Of a DNA stretch of 64,000 bases, positions 45,311 through 59,600 are shown in pieces. The notes beneath the pieces were generated by a model. It worked only from the letters and a program-made list of their open reading frames with translations, ran no database searches and had not been told where the DNA came from. The first letter of the stretch is position 1; every line of letters begins with the position of its first letter. The stretch is from Actinostola sp. cb2023. Taxonomy: Eukaryota > Cnidaria > Anthozoa > Actiniaria > Actinostolidae. The stretch covers positions 1 through 64,000 of the forward strand of contig JAUJYZ010000303.1 in the NCBI GenBank assembly GCA_033675265.1, in the 5' to 3' direction. The translations under genes were made by a program, and so were the position numbers.

Positions 45311-48300
45311 TTACAACAGTGTTGTGAAAAGATAATTTTTTTCTTTGGAATCTGGATTTCCGTCATTTTTGTTCTCGTCGACTGTGCACGCCACGCTGCT
45401 GTCGACTTGTTTCACTGTATCAGGCATGGAGACCTTGTTCGTTTCCGGTAGAGTCATGTACAAAATACCGCTGACCAAGGCATTGACGGCCATGATACCA
45501 AAAGGCAATAACGCATGAGTTCTTTGCTATCAAATAATCAAAGTACTGATGTTAGTGTTCTGTTTTGTAATGAAGACGAAACCTCTCATAACCGACCACC
45601 CTTGTTGTCAGCAAAGTGGTCGATTACAAGAAGACATGGCTATAGTGTTTGACTGAGAAGTTAAGAAAAATAGGAGTTCCAAAGTGGTCGATTAGGAGAG
45701 GTGGTCGACAACGAGAGGTTTGAAATAATTACAGTGTTTGACTGAGAAATTAAGTAGAATGGGACTTACAACGTGGTCGTCTGTGGCGTCTAACTTACCG
45801 AGAACACGATGTACGGTGAACAAGCGGCTCCAACACGAGCAGCAGAACTCAATGATCCTAACGCTGTATTCCTAATAGTGAAATAAACATCGGTATTTTC
45901 TGACTGGGTAGCAACAATGGGTCGAGAGCTTTAAAAAGGGAGTTGTTGAGATGAAGAAGGCAGCTCACAGATGTCCATCCAATGAGGGTTTATCATGTAA
46001 TTTCAAAACTCATAGGACAAAAAATGATTATCATTGCTGGAAAGAGCTCGTTGAAATTAGTAAAAATGTGAAGTTTGGAAAAGATCGCTCCACAAATTGC
46101 GAAGATATGAATTTTCAAATTTCGAAATTTTATATGAAAACCTTCGGAAATTACGGCTCAAAGGTTTTCATACAAAATTTCGATTTTTGAAAATTCATAT
46201 CTTCGCAATTTGTGAAGCGATCTTTTCCAAATTTCACATTTTTACTAATTTCAACGAGCTCTTTCCAGCTATAATAATCATTTTTTTTGTCCTATGAGTT
46301 TTGAAATTACGTGATAAACCCTCATTCACTGAAGTAGTATGGTCATCTGAACCTAAGTGGGGGTCCCCTAGGGTTCGCAATGCCGCGTCTGACCTCTTCA
46401 CAAAACAGATAATTCAAACAACGGAGCCATCGGAGCCCGGCTCTCTCGATCCATTTGATAAATGTTGCAACTGAAGTTCGGTTGGGTACTGGAGATCAAT
46501 GTCGTCTTCGAACAGCGCAAGTTATCGATTAATTAGGAGCATGTTTATTAACAAGATGAACGCCCATACCCCAAGAGCCCTTGCATACCTGACTACAGTG
46601 GGAAAGAGCTCAGATGAATGAATATAGACGCCGTTGAATGCGATGGCTATGAACAAATTTCCTAAAACCATCGATGTTATGATTTTACCGGCGAGATACC
46701 CTAAGAAATAAAATTATAGAAATTGTAAAACAAATTCCTTCTGGTCTCCCTGTGGTTAAGTAGAAAGAGGAAGACTGGAGTCCAAGAAAATGGACTCCAG
46801 TCCTTCTCTCTTTTACACAGGAAGCCCAAGTGAAATAATTTTCCGAGTTCAAGTAATCAGGGGGTAAAATACCAATAGCAGAATGCATCAAATCATGTGG
46901 AAATGGCCTTCAGTTATTTTCTGATTCAACTATTTCAGATGATCACTTACCATTACCACCATCGTCGTAAAAAGACAACAAAGCAGCCGCGATCAATGAT
47001 ACAGCACTCAAAATCAGGGTTACAACTACCGTGAGCTTGCGTCCAAATCTGATAATTGAATGAATGAATGAATGAATGAACAAATGAATGAATGGATGAA
47101 TAGATGAATGGATGAATGGATGAATGAATGAATGAATGAATGAATGAATGAATGAATGAATGAATGAATGAATGAATGAATGAATGAATGAATGAATGAA
47201 TGAATAGATGAATAGATGAATGAATGAATCAATCAATCAATGAATCAATGAATGAATCAATGAATGAATGAATGAATCAATGAATCAATGAATGAATCAA
47301 TGAATCAATGAGTCAGGATGGATATATAGGATTGATGAATGGACCGACGGACAAACGGACGGTGGATTAATCAATTGTTTGAGAAATGGATGAGAAATTA
47401 AGGAGAATTAAATAGAGAAATAGAGGAATGGACGGAGAGGATGGATTGAAAATGAATATTAACATCACTTACTTGTTTAACATGGGAACAGAAACAAACA
47501 GAGAAATCGTTTCAGTGACAATAGACAGGAAGAAATTCAAGTACATGTTACCACCAATAGCCGGGGCACTCAGTGAGATACCATAATGTCCCATGCCACA
47601 AACCAACCTAAAACCAGTCGAATATAATTTTTGTCAGTTAGGGAGGGGAGGGTAGATTATATATTTTGTCTCCACATACCAACCATACCACGATACCAGT
47701 GTCCTGTGCGTCATAGCACGTGACGCAAACAGGTCTCTGACGTCACCAAGCCTTTCCTTCTTCTCTGGTTCTTCTGTTACCAAGGAATCCATATCCTTGT
47801 CGGTGAATTGTCGACGGTTGACTCTTGCAACGCTTCTCAACGTCTTCTTTGCTTCATCGAGTTTTCCTTTGGTTAAAAGCCAACGAAGTGATTCTGGAGT
47901 CCACCTGCACGTAATGAAGACAGAACAACATCTGTTAATTTATAATCGCGAGCCATTAGTGATCTATATTTTCCAATTATTTTCATTTCTTACCACCAGA
48001 ACAAGAAGAACAATATCCCAGGCGCACTAGTGATGTAGGACAACGTACGCCAGTTTGGAATGAGGTATGCTATTAGCGGTAACAAACCAAGGCTGACCAT
48101 TGAACCAAACCATATACTCACACCAACAGCACTACGATGTCGTGCAGCAGAGTACTCCACTATCAACACAAATGAACATGTGTAGAATCCACCTGCATGA
48201 TAAAATATATAGTTTTATGTCAACTTTCGCTTTGATCTCGCGATCGATCTAGCTGCCTTGCTTTCCCGCCTCTTTTGCAAGCAAGCGCTTGATTCAGCAT

Positions 48301-49720
48301 TCAAATGGCTTCTTTGACTTCATTGGTTAGTAGATGACGCGTCTGTTTTGTGATTGGCTTAACTCAAAATGATGGTCAAAATGATGCAATTAGTACTGAC
48401 TTATTGCACTATTTTTAACCAATTAGATTGCTGGAAATTCTTGTGATATGAAAATGAATATATTAATTAGTAGTTTTTATTTCACAGCGTTATTCTGCGC
48501 TAGTAGTTTTCTTGTACCGGCTGGACATTATTCTATCTAGTAACAATGGCGTACTTTGCGTCATAACGAGGTGATAGGGGTCCTGGATACGAGCGTGTTT
48601 ATTTCACTCACCGATACCAAAGCCGACGAGAGACCTGAAGAGCGCAAAGACCCAATATGTTTGTGCAAACGCCGACGCCAATCCAGAGACACAAACAAGT
48701 ACAGCATAGGCAAAGGTCACCGTCTTTCTACCAAACTTATCGCTGATAATGCTGGCCAACATGGCTCCAAACATCCACACGACAAACGTAAGAGAGTTGG
48801 TCAAGCTTACATATACAGCGCTATCACAAACCAGGTCCCACTAGAAATGAAAACAAGAAATGTTTCAGACAGTTCATTTGGTGGTGAACGATATGGAGTG
48901 TGCATGACCCCCCTCCCCCCCTCCCCCCCCCCCCCCCCCCCCCCCAATGGGAAATTCTGGCTACGCCCCTTGGTGGGCGAGTGACGTCATCGAAATGCCA
49001 AAAGCTAAAATTTTACATCTACATTTTAAATGAAGCAAGTAGTCCAAGGACTCAGCAAAGACCAAAACAACGTATATATTTTTTGGTAACTATATTTCGG
49101 CTAGCCAGACTAGTTACCATGCGACAAATATATACGTTGTTTTGGTCTTTGCTGAGTCCTTGGACTACTTGCTTCATTTAACATTGTTTTTGACCATTTA
49201 GATCTATACATTAGATCCAACGTTTTCTGGCAGGATACTCGTACACGACTTTTGCTACTTCTCAAGTCTACATTTTAAAGATGTTTTAACAAATCACTAA
49301 GATAATTTTTTCATTTTTTCCATTTTTTTATTTTTCCATTTTCTTCATTTTCCTTTGTCTATCCGATATCACGTGTTCTGTTTGCGTGTTCTGTTTGCAG
49401 GTATAAAACCAGGTCTTCTAAATACCTACCTCTGTGACGATAGAATCAAACGTCCCATCCAAGTCAAACTTCCATTCACTTCTTGCAAGGTCACATCGAT
49501 AATCATAGTTCTTGTCGCCGACTTTATAGGTTCCATTCAACGCGCATGCGCTGGAGTTTGAGACACATTTCCAGGGGGGTTCAGCTGTACTAAATGTCAT
49601 CACCAACAACGTCATTCCACAAAAGAACATTGCATAACTGAGAATCAAAAGAACTCGAAGCTGGTAGCGACCAAAGCTGCCGACTTTCTCGATGATCTCA
49701 TCCGTGATTGACGTCTTCAT
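45311..49720 (-). CDS. SLC22-family organic cation/carnitine transporter-like gene A (nine exons)
   Basis: Minus-strand exons 49720-49430, 48840-48612, 48192-47994, 47904-47680, 47607-47473, 47048-46951, 46700-46589, 45871-45799 and 45526-45311, all GT/AG and frame-consistent, give 525 residues, a normal length for SLC22. TM1 is at about 21-43. The large extracellular loop has four or more cysteines and N-glycosylation sites (NSS, NGT), as in OCT/OCTN proteins. The MFS signature SDKFGRK lies after TM2, and [19 protein letters not shown] follows TM6 in the usual place. FGRKL is the repeated signature in the second half, and the last exon has LPETN before a charged tail. It should be a 12-TM plasma-membrane transporter of organic ions; substrate cannot be told. 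The neighbour 55939-62313 is a divergent paralogue. The stop is at 45311-45313. Confidence 0.93.
45981..46326. mobile_element. Hairpin MITE, AATGAGGG family, copy 2
   Basis: Same terminal repeats as 141-442, inside the intron between exons 7 and 8 of SLC22 gene A. The central part differs and contains a duplicated AAATTTCG motif. Confidence 0.8.
47054..47312 (-). repeat. (TGAA)n microsatellite in SLC22 gene A
   Basis: TGAA repeats with TGGA, TAGA and TCAA variants, immediately upstream of exon 6 (acceptor at 47049-47050). On the sense strand this is a CATT-type tract next to the acceptor. Confidence 0.95.
48906..48945 (+). repeat. C-rich run in intron 1 of SLC22 gene A
   Basis: Mostly C with single T interruptions. 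Confidence 0.9.
49028..49180. mobile_element. Hairpin MITE in intron 1 of SLC22 gene A
   Basis: Arms of about 55 bp starting AAATGAAGCAAGTAGTCCAA and containing ACCAAAACAACGTATATA, inverted. The loop includes GGCTAGCCAGACTAG. Confidence 0.85.
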
Positions 49721-49957
49721 GTTGACTGAGTAAAATCAAATAAGCGTTTAAAAAAACAAAATCACAGAAAAAAACATGGCGGACAAGAACATTTAACCAT
49801 AATCCTTTGCGCGCGTAAACCAATTTGCCTCTTTAGCATTGTATCAACCAAAACACGCGTCCATCAAAACTTTCGTTTTCTTTTCATTCATAGTGATATT
49901 CACAGTTACTAGCTTGAAGAGAAAATGTTCATACTTTTGGAAAAGAGCGGGTGCGCT

Positions 49958-50168
49958 TACCATTTACTCGGAAAAACTGGAAATTCCGGTTTGAAAAAAA
50001 AAAGGTATATGTCATTTTGTTCGGAAAGTTCCGGAAAACTCGGTGTCTACGGAAAAACCGAAAAGAGCGGGAAAAGTGGATTACCTAAATCGATAGACCG
50101 AGTTTTCCGAAACTTTCCGATCGGAATGACACATACCGGAATTTCCGGTTTTTCCGAGTAAATGGTAA
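49958..50168. mobile_element. Hairpin MITE (TACCATTTACTCGGAAAAA ends)
   Basis: Terminal inverted repeats TACCATTTACTCGGAAAAAC followed by GGAAATTCCGGT, with further inverted CGGAAAGTTYCGGAAAACTCGG blocks inside. About 240 bp upstream of the SLC22 gene A start. Confidence 0.85.
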
Positions 50169-50367
50169 ACACCCCAGGTTTCTATTTTGTACGTGAATCG
50201 GCCGCCATGTTGATGTACCGAATACCGAAGTTATACTCCCAAGATGGCCGCCGCAATATTTTCAAATATTTAAAAAACCTTTCTTCTTGCCAATTTGTTT
50301 ATTTTGGCCTGGTCTTCAAGACCTGAAATGCAGTTTTCCAACAAAATAGTTGGATATTTTTATGAAC

Positions 50368-50965
<598 letters not shown>

Positions 50966-51127
50966 TGTGTTGACGAAATGCTAGTCTCCGGGAGACTAAC
51001 GAAATGTAAGAGTTCAAAAGTTAGAAAGACTTTGAATTCAGCTGCACGATCGATAGAAATATAAAATACTAAGATTTATTCTATCGAACAATATACAGTT
51101 ACAATTCATGTACATTAGTTTTATCAA

Positions 51128-51356
51128 CTTTCGATCCCCGATTTCGAAAGAACATCAATAAAGAAGCTTACATGCCAAATTTGAGAGCAATCGGTTAAAT
51201 AGCGGCTGAGATATGGCCAGTTGAATATATAATTTCCCCACACAAATCACTGTAAATTCGGCCTGGATCATAAAGTTATTTAACCGATTGCTCTCAAATT
51301 TGGCATGTAAGCTTCTTTATTGATGTTCTTTCGAAATCGGGGATCGAAAGTTGATA
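51128..51356. mobile_element. Palindromic element with about 80-bp arms
   Basis: ATCAACTTTCGATCCCCGAT through GAGAGCAATCGGTTAAAT is repeated inverted almost perfectly, with a loop of about 65 bp. The very high arm identity suggests recent origin. Confidence 0.85.
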
Positions 51357-51552
51357 AAGCGAAAAATATTGTTTTCGTGACGTCACACTTCGGTACTCTA
51401 TTTGATTTGTATAATTTTAATAATCATTTACAAACTTGGACTTGTTTTCAATTGGTATTACTTCTCAGTAGCAATAACAGAACTCATAGCAGCTACCATT
51501 CATCCATAACATCAGTAGACTATTTGCATAGTATGTACTGAAAGTGTACAAA

Positions 51553-51820
51553 TTGTTGCTAGTATACACTTGGCAACTTCTAACTACCATAGCTTCCCAT
51601 TTTTACTCATAACAGCTCTAGAAGTTTGCTCAAAGACGGTGAAACTGTTCACTTGAACATCATGTACAAACCGGCTTGGCCTGCTATAAACTCTCTGTTG
51701 CTAGTATACACTTGGCAACTTCTAACTTCCATATAGCTTCCCATTTTTACTCATAACAGCTCTAGAAGTTTGCTCAAAGACGGTGAAACTGTTCACTTGA
51801 ACATCATGTACAAACCTTGG
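51553..51820. repeat. Tandem duplication of a 120-bp segment
   Basis: TTGCTAGTATACACTTGGCA through GAACATCATGTACAAACC occurs twice (about 51555-51673 and 51698-51817), about 144 bp apart. Confidence 0.85.
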
Positions 51821-54235
51821 CCTACTAACTCTATATCGCCGGTTTGCATAATGACAGGTCAGTTTTGAAAATCTCCTGACATGGGTTGCCATGATTCCGC
51901 GGGACATCCGAGAAAGTGAATTAGCCATTAAACTTTCTTCAACTATCTCGCATATATTAGAATAGTATTATAAGTCTAGACTGACGGTTCAGAAATACTG
52001 AACCCGTAACAAACACACAGAAATACATTGTAATCGAAATTGGTGAAGATTTTTCTTTTTCTTTCCACGAGTAAACAAGCACGCAGACTACAGGAAGCAT
52101 ATTGTTTACAGCTTAACTATTACTTACTAGCAATGATAAGATATCATAATTACTGTTGAGAATATTTATTGTTGACAATTCCGTATGCATATCCTATATG
52201 TTGAAATATAAATTCACGTCATGTAGTCCATTTTAGTGAAAACCTGGCCGGCATGAAAATGGGCACACGCAGCAAAGACTTAGTTGGAATTCTAGTTTTC
52301 ATTTTCATTTTTTCAAACATGTTTGATAAAATAGACGCAGTACTTTACTTGCCTTGAATACGCTGCGTTGTGGTCTCCTTTGCAATGCGAATTCTCTTGC
52401 CAAACGAAGCAAACGGGTGAACGTAACTCGTACAAGATTATATATTGTGAAATTTATTAAAATAACAGTCTAGTCCCAGGCTCCCTGTATTAACGCGACG
52501 TCGCTTTGTTTTTTGTTTTGTTTTTCCCGTTGTTTGCTCTTTTGTTTTCAACCTTTTTTCAAAGTATTACCCAATGATTTGTTCAAATACTATCGGTTAA
52601 TGATGATGTTTCTATGATCTCTAATAATAATAATATTATTCTAGATACTAGACGATACTAGACGATTTAAATCCTCGTTTAAAATTACTTTTTTTGGTAT
52701 ATCGATATCTTGTCCAATTCCCTGAGGTTTTTGAACCGCCCCAGTTTAATCCTTGTATTCTTCAAGCTAATCGATGATACAAAGGATCCCAGACATCATT
52801 TGTTTGTTCGAAGCTCAAGAAGCTAAAAATCGAAGTTGCTCTAGTTCTTTTGTTTGTATGCACATAGTTAATGCACGTACGAGCAGTCGTTTAAATCACT
52901 AAACTGAGTTCTGCTTCGTTTTGAATGCTAGAGAATTTGCATTGGATTTTGAAACTGAATACAAGGAGACCAACACAGCTCATTATCCAAGGAAAACTAA
53001 AGGTAAAGAGTACGCTTGGTTGATTTGCAAATGAGTGAAGCAGCAATGTTATTATCATCGATGTTTATTTTATTTTCTCTTGGGTTTTTCGCCTGAAAAA
53101 CAAAAACTACGTTGACATTAATTTTGTTTCTTCAACCTTAGTTTAAATAAAAAACTGCCAAGCTTTCGGGCTAAGCGCCCATCTTCAGGGCTAAATGCAT
53201 AAAATATAATTACAACGGCTATAAACAAACAAAAACTACGTTATCTAAAAGTACGAATTTAGAGTATTTTTCATAACCCGTGAAACAGAAACTATTAGTT
53301 AGTGTGTAATAGTTAAGCGAAAGCAAAAGAACGCAATGGAATTAGAGTATACAAATGTGCATTAGACTATTATTTTAAGGAAACCCTCCAATAGTTTCTC
53401 CAACATTTCATACCACATACCAGTCCCTTCTCTCATTTTGTAGATTGTTCCGTTATACATTTTCGCATTTTCTCGCTCATTACGGTTGCGCCTTATAACG
53501 AAACACCCAGAATTATTTTACCCAGAATTAGACCAATTTAAATCATATCAATCATATGCCCCATTCACAGCAAGAAACAGGTTTAGAAAATTATCTACAA
53601 ATGCTGCAGAACCTTTGGACCTTTTAAACTTAGATTATTTAATGATAACTGAGAAACGTATAATTACTAGATTAAGCAAAGTTGTGAATGGGGCCACTAG
53701 TATCAAACGTCGGCGCCACAAGAGCTTGATTAATTAGCCTGAGGTATTCTAAATATGCTCTTCTGATCTCAATTTAAGGCTAAAACTGAGCTGATTTCAT
53801 GAAATTAAAATCGTACTTTCTAATAATCATAAGTTAATTATGGTTTGTGCTAACCCCCGCCATAGTCAAATACATAACAATAGAACCTATTGTATTATGC
53901 GTCTTTACTTTGCAAACTTCTATGTGATATATAGCTAATTGCATAATCGTCGAAAATCATGAAAGCTATGACCAAAAGGAATTCTGGGAAATTAAAACTC
54001 TCAAATAATACCGTCAAATGATCCGACATTTTTATCCAGACTTGTAGGATCTTAGTTAAATAGCTCATATACCTTCAAAACTACGAGAACATTGAATATA
54101 TCTGTATGTAATGTAGCTCATGAACTGATTTTCCATCCATCCTTGCGGTCTCAACTTCTATGATTTATGACTGATTTTCGTCCCGACAACGATTATGCAA
54201 TTAGCTATATTCAATAATGCGCTCTACAGATAAGA
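51821..54235. other. Intergenic stretch upstream of the 74-bp minisatellite
   Basis: No supported gene. An 83-codon open frame at 53486-53737 (MRLITKHPELFYPELDQF...) has ordinary-looking composition but no domain I recognise and no splice context. The CTTTCGGGCTAAGCGCCC motif near 53163 resembles ends of dispersed retroelements. Confidence 0.4.
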
Positions 54236-55670
54236 TCACAGAGAGATACAGACTGCTCAATAGTGACGTAGTTTACAATCATGAGTGTTTGTTAGTACCA
54301 TAAGACTACACTGCTAGAGATACAGACTGCTCAATAGTGACGTAGTTTACAATCATGAGTGTTTGTTAGTACCATAAGACTACACTGCTAGAGATACAGA
54401 CTGCTCAATAGTGACGTAGTTTACAATCATGAGTGTTTGTTAGTACCATAAGACTACACTGCTAGAGATACAGACTGCTCAATAGTGACGTAGTTTACAA
54501 TCATGAGTGTTTGTTAGTACCATAAGACTACACTGCTAGAGATACAGACTGCTCAATAGTGACGCAGTTTACAATCATGAGTGTTTGTTAGTACCATAAG
54601 ACTACACTGCTAGAGAGATACAGACTGCTCAATAGTGACGCAGTTTACAATCATGAGTGTTTGTTAGTACCATAAGACTACACTGCTAGAGATACAGACT
54701 GCTCAATACTAGTGACGCAGTTTACAATCATGAGTGTTTGTTAGTACCATATAGAGACTACACTGCTAGAGAGATACAGACTGCTCAATAGTGACGCAGT
54801 TTACAATCATGAGTGTTTGTTAGTACCATAAGACTACACTGCTAGAGAGATACAGACTGCTCAATAGTGACGCAGTTTACAATCATGAGTGTTTGTTAGT
54901 ACCATAAGACTACACTGCTAGAGAGATACAGACTGCTCAATAGTGACGCAGTTTACAATCATGAGTGTTTGTTAGTACCATAAGACTACACTGCTAGAGA
55001 GATACAGACTGCTCAATAGTGACGCAGTTTACAATCATGAGTGTTTGCTAGTACCATAAGACTACACTGCTAGAGAGATACAGACTGCTCAATAGTGACG
55101 TAGTTTACAATCATGAGTGTTTGTTAGTACCATAAGACTACACTGCTAGAGATACAGACTGCTCAATAGTGACGTAGTTTACAATCATGAGTGTTTGTTA
55201 GTACCATAAGACTACATTGCTAGAGATACAGACTGCTCAATAGTGACGTAGTTTACAATCATGAGTGTTTGTTAGTACCATAAGACTACACTGCTAGAGA
55301 TACAGACTGCTCAATAGTGACGTAGTTTACAATCATGAGTGTTTGTTAGTACCATAAGACTACACTGCTAGAGATACAGACTGCTCAATAGTGACGTAGT
55401 TTACAATCATGAGTGTTTGTTAGTACCATAAGACTACACTGCTAGAGATACAGACTGCTCAATAGTGACGCAGTTTACAATCATGAGTGTTTGTTAGTAC
55501 CATATAAAGACTACACTGCTAGACCAAGAGAGATACAGACTGCTCAATAGTGACGCAGTTTACAATCATGAGTGTTTGTTAGTATCATAAGACTACACTG
55601 TTCACAGAGATACAGACTGCTTAATAGTGACGCAGTTTACAGTCATGAGTGTTTGTTAGTGACTAAAGAC
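54236..55670 (+). repeat. 74-76-bp minisatellite, about 19 units
   Basis: Unit AGAGATACAGACTGCTCAAT...ACCATAAGACTACACTGCT, 74 bp, or 76 bp where AG is doubled. Units with GTGACGTAG lie at the two sides and units with GTGACGCAG in the middle and at the right end. Insertions (ACTA, TATAG, CCAAG) mark individual units. It ends about 270 bp before the start codon of SLC22 gene B. Confidence 0.95.
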
Positions 55671-55938
55671 TACAGGCTGATGTGTCGGGAGACAATCCCC
55701 TACTCTCTACGAAATAATACAACAGGTTCTTTTTCGTCCCCTTTATATAATTAGTTAGAAGAGAAAGGAGACAAGGCATACGGCTTAACATCCCTGCCCA
55801 ACTTGGACACGGCCGGGCATCGAAGAGCTTGATGTATATATAGTGCGTATATTCTAAAGTTTCTATAGTGCGCATTCTAAAGTTTCTATAGTGCGCATTC
55901 CACATGTTTTAATGCTTATTTGATTTTACTCAGTCAAC

Positions 55939-56454
55939 ATGAAGACGTCAATCACGGATGAGATCATCGAGAAAGTCGGCAGCTTTGGTCGCTACCAGCT
56001 TCGAGTTCTTTTGATTCTCAGTTATGCAATGTTCTTTTGTGGAATGACGTTGTTGGTGATGACATTTAGTACAGCTGAACCCCCCTGGAAATGTGTCTCA
56101 AACTCCAGCGCATGCGCGTTGAATGGAACCTATAAAGTCGGCGACAAGAACTATGATTATCGATGTGACCTTGCAAGAAGTGAATGGAAGTTTGACTTGG
56201 ATGGGACGTTTGATTCTATCGTCACAGAGGTAGGTATTTAGAAGACCTGGTTTGGTACTTCTTAATTTAATAAAGCATCTATCTATCTATCTTTCAATCT
56301 ATCCATCCATCCATCCATCCATTCATCCATCCATCCATACATATGCATCCATGCATCCATCCATCCATCCATCCATCCATCCATCCATCCATCCATCCAT
56401 CCATCCATCCATCCATCCATCCATCCATTCATCCATCCACCCATCCATCCATCC

Positions 56455-56522
<68 letters not shown>

Positions 56523-56523
56523 C

Positions 56524-56607
<84 letters not shown>

Positions 56608-59600
56608 GTACCATGAGATTTGTCCAATCAGTCAGTACATTAACCTGAAACATTTCTTTTTTTTTTCATTTCTAGTGGGACCTGGTTTGTGATAGCGCTG
56701 TATATGTAAGCTTGACCAACTCTCTTACGTTTGTTGGGTGGATCTTTGGAGCCATGTTGGCCAGCATTATCAGCGATAAGTTTGGTAGAAAGACGGTGAC
56801 CTTCATTTATGGTGTAATAGTTGGTGTTTTTGGATTGGTGTCGGCATTTGCACAGACATATTGGGTCTTTGCGCTCTTCAGGTGTCTTGTCGGCTTTGGT
56901 ATCGGTGAGTGAAATAAGCACACTAGTTCCTGGACGCCATTTTAACGTCTTTTGTTAATACACGCATTGTCGTGCATAACATCGATCGACAAAGCGACAC
57001 ACGACCGGACATTTTCGTAGATCACTTTTCTTTTCTATATTCACCGCGCGGTGACTATTGCAACATATGACGTAATTATTGACCAATCAGAGCGCGCGTA
57101 TATCTATATTCACCGCGCGGTGACTATTGCAACATAATAATAATAATACTTTATTATTTATAAAGCGCTTTTTCTAGTGCTCAAAGCGCTATCTAAATTA
57201 TATGACGTAATTATTAACTAAAACATATGACGTAATTATTGACCAATCAGAGCGTGCGCATCTTTATATTAAATATATTTTTCCTTGTAGGTGGATTCTA
57301 CACATGTTCATTTGTGTTGGGAGTAGAGTACTCTGGTGCAAGACACCGTAGTGCAGTTGGTGTTATGGTATGGTTTGGAGCAATGGCAGGCATTGGTTCA
57401 CTACCGCTGATAGCATACCTCATTCCAAACTGGCGTACGTTGTCCTACATCACTAGTGCGCCTGGGATATTGTTCTTCTTGTTCTGGTGGTAAGAAATGA
57501 AAACAAATATAGATCACTAGTGCTCGCGATTATAAATTAACATAACTTTTTCTATCTTCATTACTTCCAGGTGGACTCCAGAATCACTTCGTTGGCTTTT
57601 AACCAAAGGAAAACTCGATGAAGCAAAGAAGACGTTGAGAAACGTTGCAAGAGTCAACCGTCGACAATTCACCGACAAGGATATGGATTCCTTGGTAACA
57701 GAAGAACCAGAGAAGAAGGAAAGGCTTGGTGACGTCAGAGACCTGTTTGTGTCACGTGCTATGACGCACAGGACACTGGTATCGTGGTATGGTTGGTATG
57801 TGGAGACAAAATATAAAATCTACCCTCCCCTCCCTAACTGACAAAAAATAATGCCCCTGCCTGTCCCTCTCGCCTGCCTGTCCCTCTCCCCCTGCCTGCC
57901 CCTTTCCCCCTGGCTATCCCTCTCCACCTACCTGTCCCTCTCGCCTGCCTGTCCTTCTCGACCTGCCTGCTCTTCTCGACCTGTCTTTCCCTCTCCCCAT
58001 GCCTGCCCTTCTCGACCTGTCTTTCCCTTTCCCCCTGCCTGCCCCTCTCCCCTGCCTGCCCTTCTCGACCTGTCTTTCCCTCTCCCCCTGCCTGTCCCTC
58101 TCGCCTGCGTGCACTTCTCGACCTGCCTGCCCTTATCAACCTGTCTTTCCCATCTCCCCCTGCCTGTCCCTTTCCCTCTGCCTACCCTTCTCGACCTATC
58201 TGCCCTTCTCGACCTGCCTGACTTTCTCGACCTGTCTGTTCCTCTCGAGCTCCCCGTGCCTGCCCCTCATCCCCTGCCTGCGCCCTTCTCGACCTGCCTG
58301 TCCTTCTCGAACTGTCTATCCCTCTTCCCTGTCTTTCCCTCTCCCCCTGCCTGTCCCTCTCCCCTGTCTGCCCTTCTCGACCTATCTGCCCTTCTCGACC
58401 TGCCTGACCTTTTCGACCTGTCTGTTCCTCTCCCCCTGCCTGCCCCTCCTCCCCTGCCTGCGACCTTCTCGACCTGCCTGTCCTTCTCGACCTGTCTGTC
58501 CCTCTCCCCTGTCTGTCTCTCTCCCCCTGCCTTTCCCTCTCCCCCTGCCTGTCCCTCTCCCCTGCCTGCGCCCTTCTTGACCTGCCTGCGCCCTTCTCGA
58601 CCTGCCTGTCCTTCTCGACCTGTCTGTCCCTTTCCCCTGTCTGTCTCTCTCCCCCTGCCTGTCCCTCTCCCTCTGCCTGCCCTTCTCGACCTGCCTGTCT
58701 CTCTCCCCCTGCTTGTCCCTCTCCCCCTGTCTTTTCCTCTCCCCCTGCCTGTCCCTCTCCCCCTTCCTGCCCTTCTCGACCTGCCTGTCTCTCACCTCCT
58801 ACCTGTCCCTCTCCCCCTGCCTTTCCCTCTCCCCCTGCCTGTCCCTCTCCCCTGCCTGCGCCCTTCTTGACCTACCTGCGCCCTTCTCGACCTGCCTGTC
58901 CTTCTCGATCTGCCTGTCCTTCTCGACCTGTCTGTCCCTCTCCCCTGTCTGTCTTTCTCCCCCTGTCTGTCGACCCTCTCCCCTGCCTGCCCTTCTCGAC
59001 CTGCCTGCCCTTCTCGAACTGCCTATCCCTCTTCCCTGTCTTTCCCTCTCCCCCTTGCTGTCCCTAAGCTCTCCCCCTGTCTGCCCTTCTCGACTTGCCT
59101 GTCTCTATCCCCCTGCCTGTCCCTCTCCCCTGCCTGCCCTTCTCCCCCTACCTGTCCCTCTCCCCTGCCTGCCCTTCTCGACCTGCCTGTCCCTCTCCCC
59201 CTGCCTGTCCTTCTCGACCTGCCTGTCCTTCTCCCCCTGCCTGTCCCTCTCCCCTGCCTGCCCTTCTCCCCTGCCTGTCCTTCTCCCCTGCCTGCCCTTC
59301 TCGACCTGCCTGTCCCTCTCCCCTGCCTGCCCTTCTCGACCTGCCTGTCCCTCTCCCCTGCCTGCCCTTCTCGACCTGCCTGTCCCTCTCCCCTGCCTAC
59401 CCTTCTCGACCTCCTAAGGTGCAGCTGAGATAACAAATCAATTCATATGACTATTTCTGTAATCATTGCTTAGGACCACAGCAGTAGGATCCTCAAGCTC
59501 AGCTGCTCGAATTGGAGCCGCTTGTTCACCGTACATCGTATTCTCTGTAAGTAGTATAGACCTTACTGTCCTACCACCTGCCCAATCCGCTCGCAGCCCA

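Noticed and set aside
53486..53737. 83-codon open frame as a gene
   Set aside because: Composition is plausible but there is no recognisable domain, signal peptide, splice context or second copy; not enough to call.
57851..59436. Long Pro/Leu/Ser-rich and Arg/Gly-rich open frames
   Set aside because: By-products of the pyrimidine-rich minisatellite, present in several frames on both strands.
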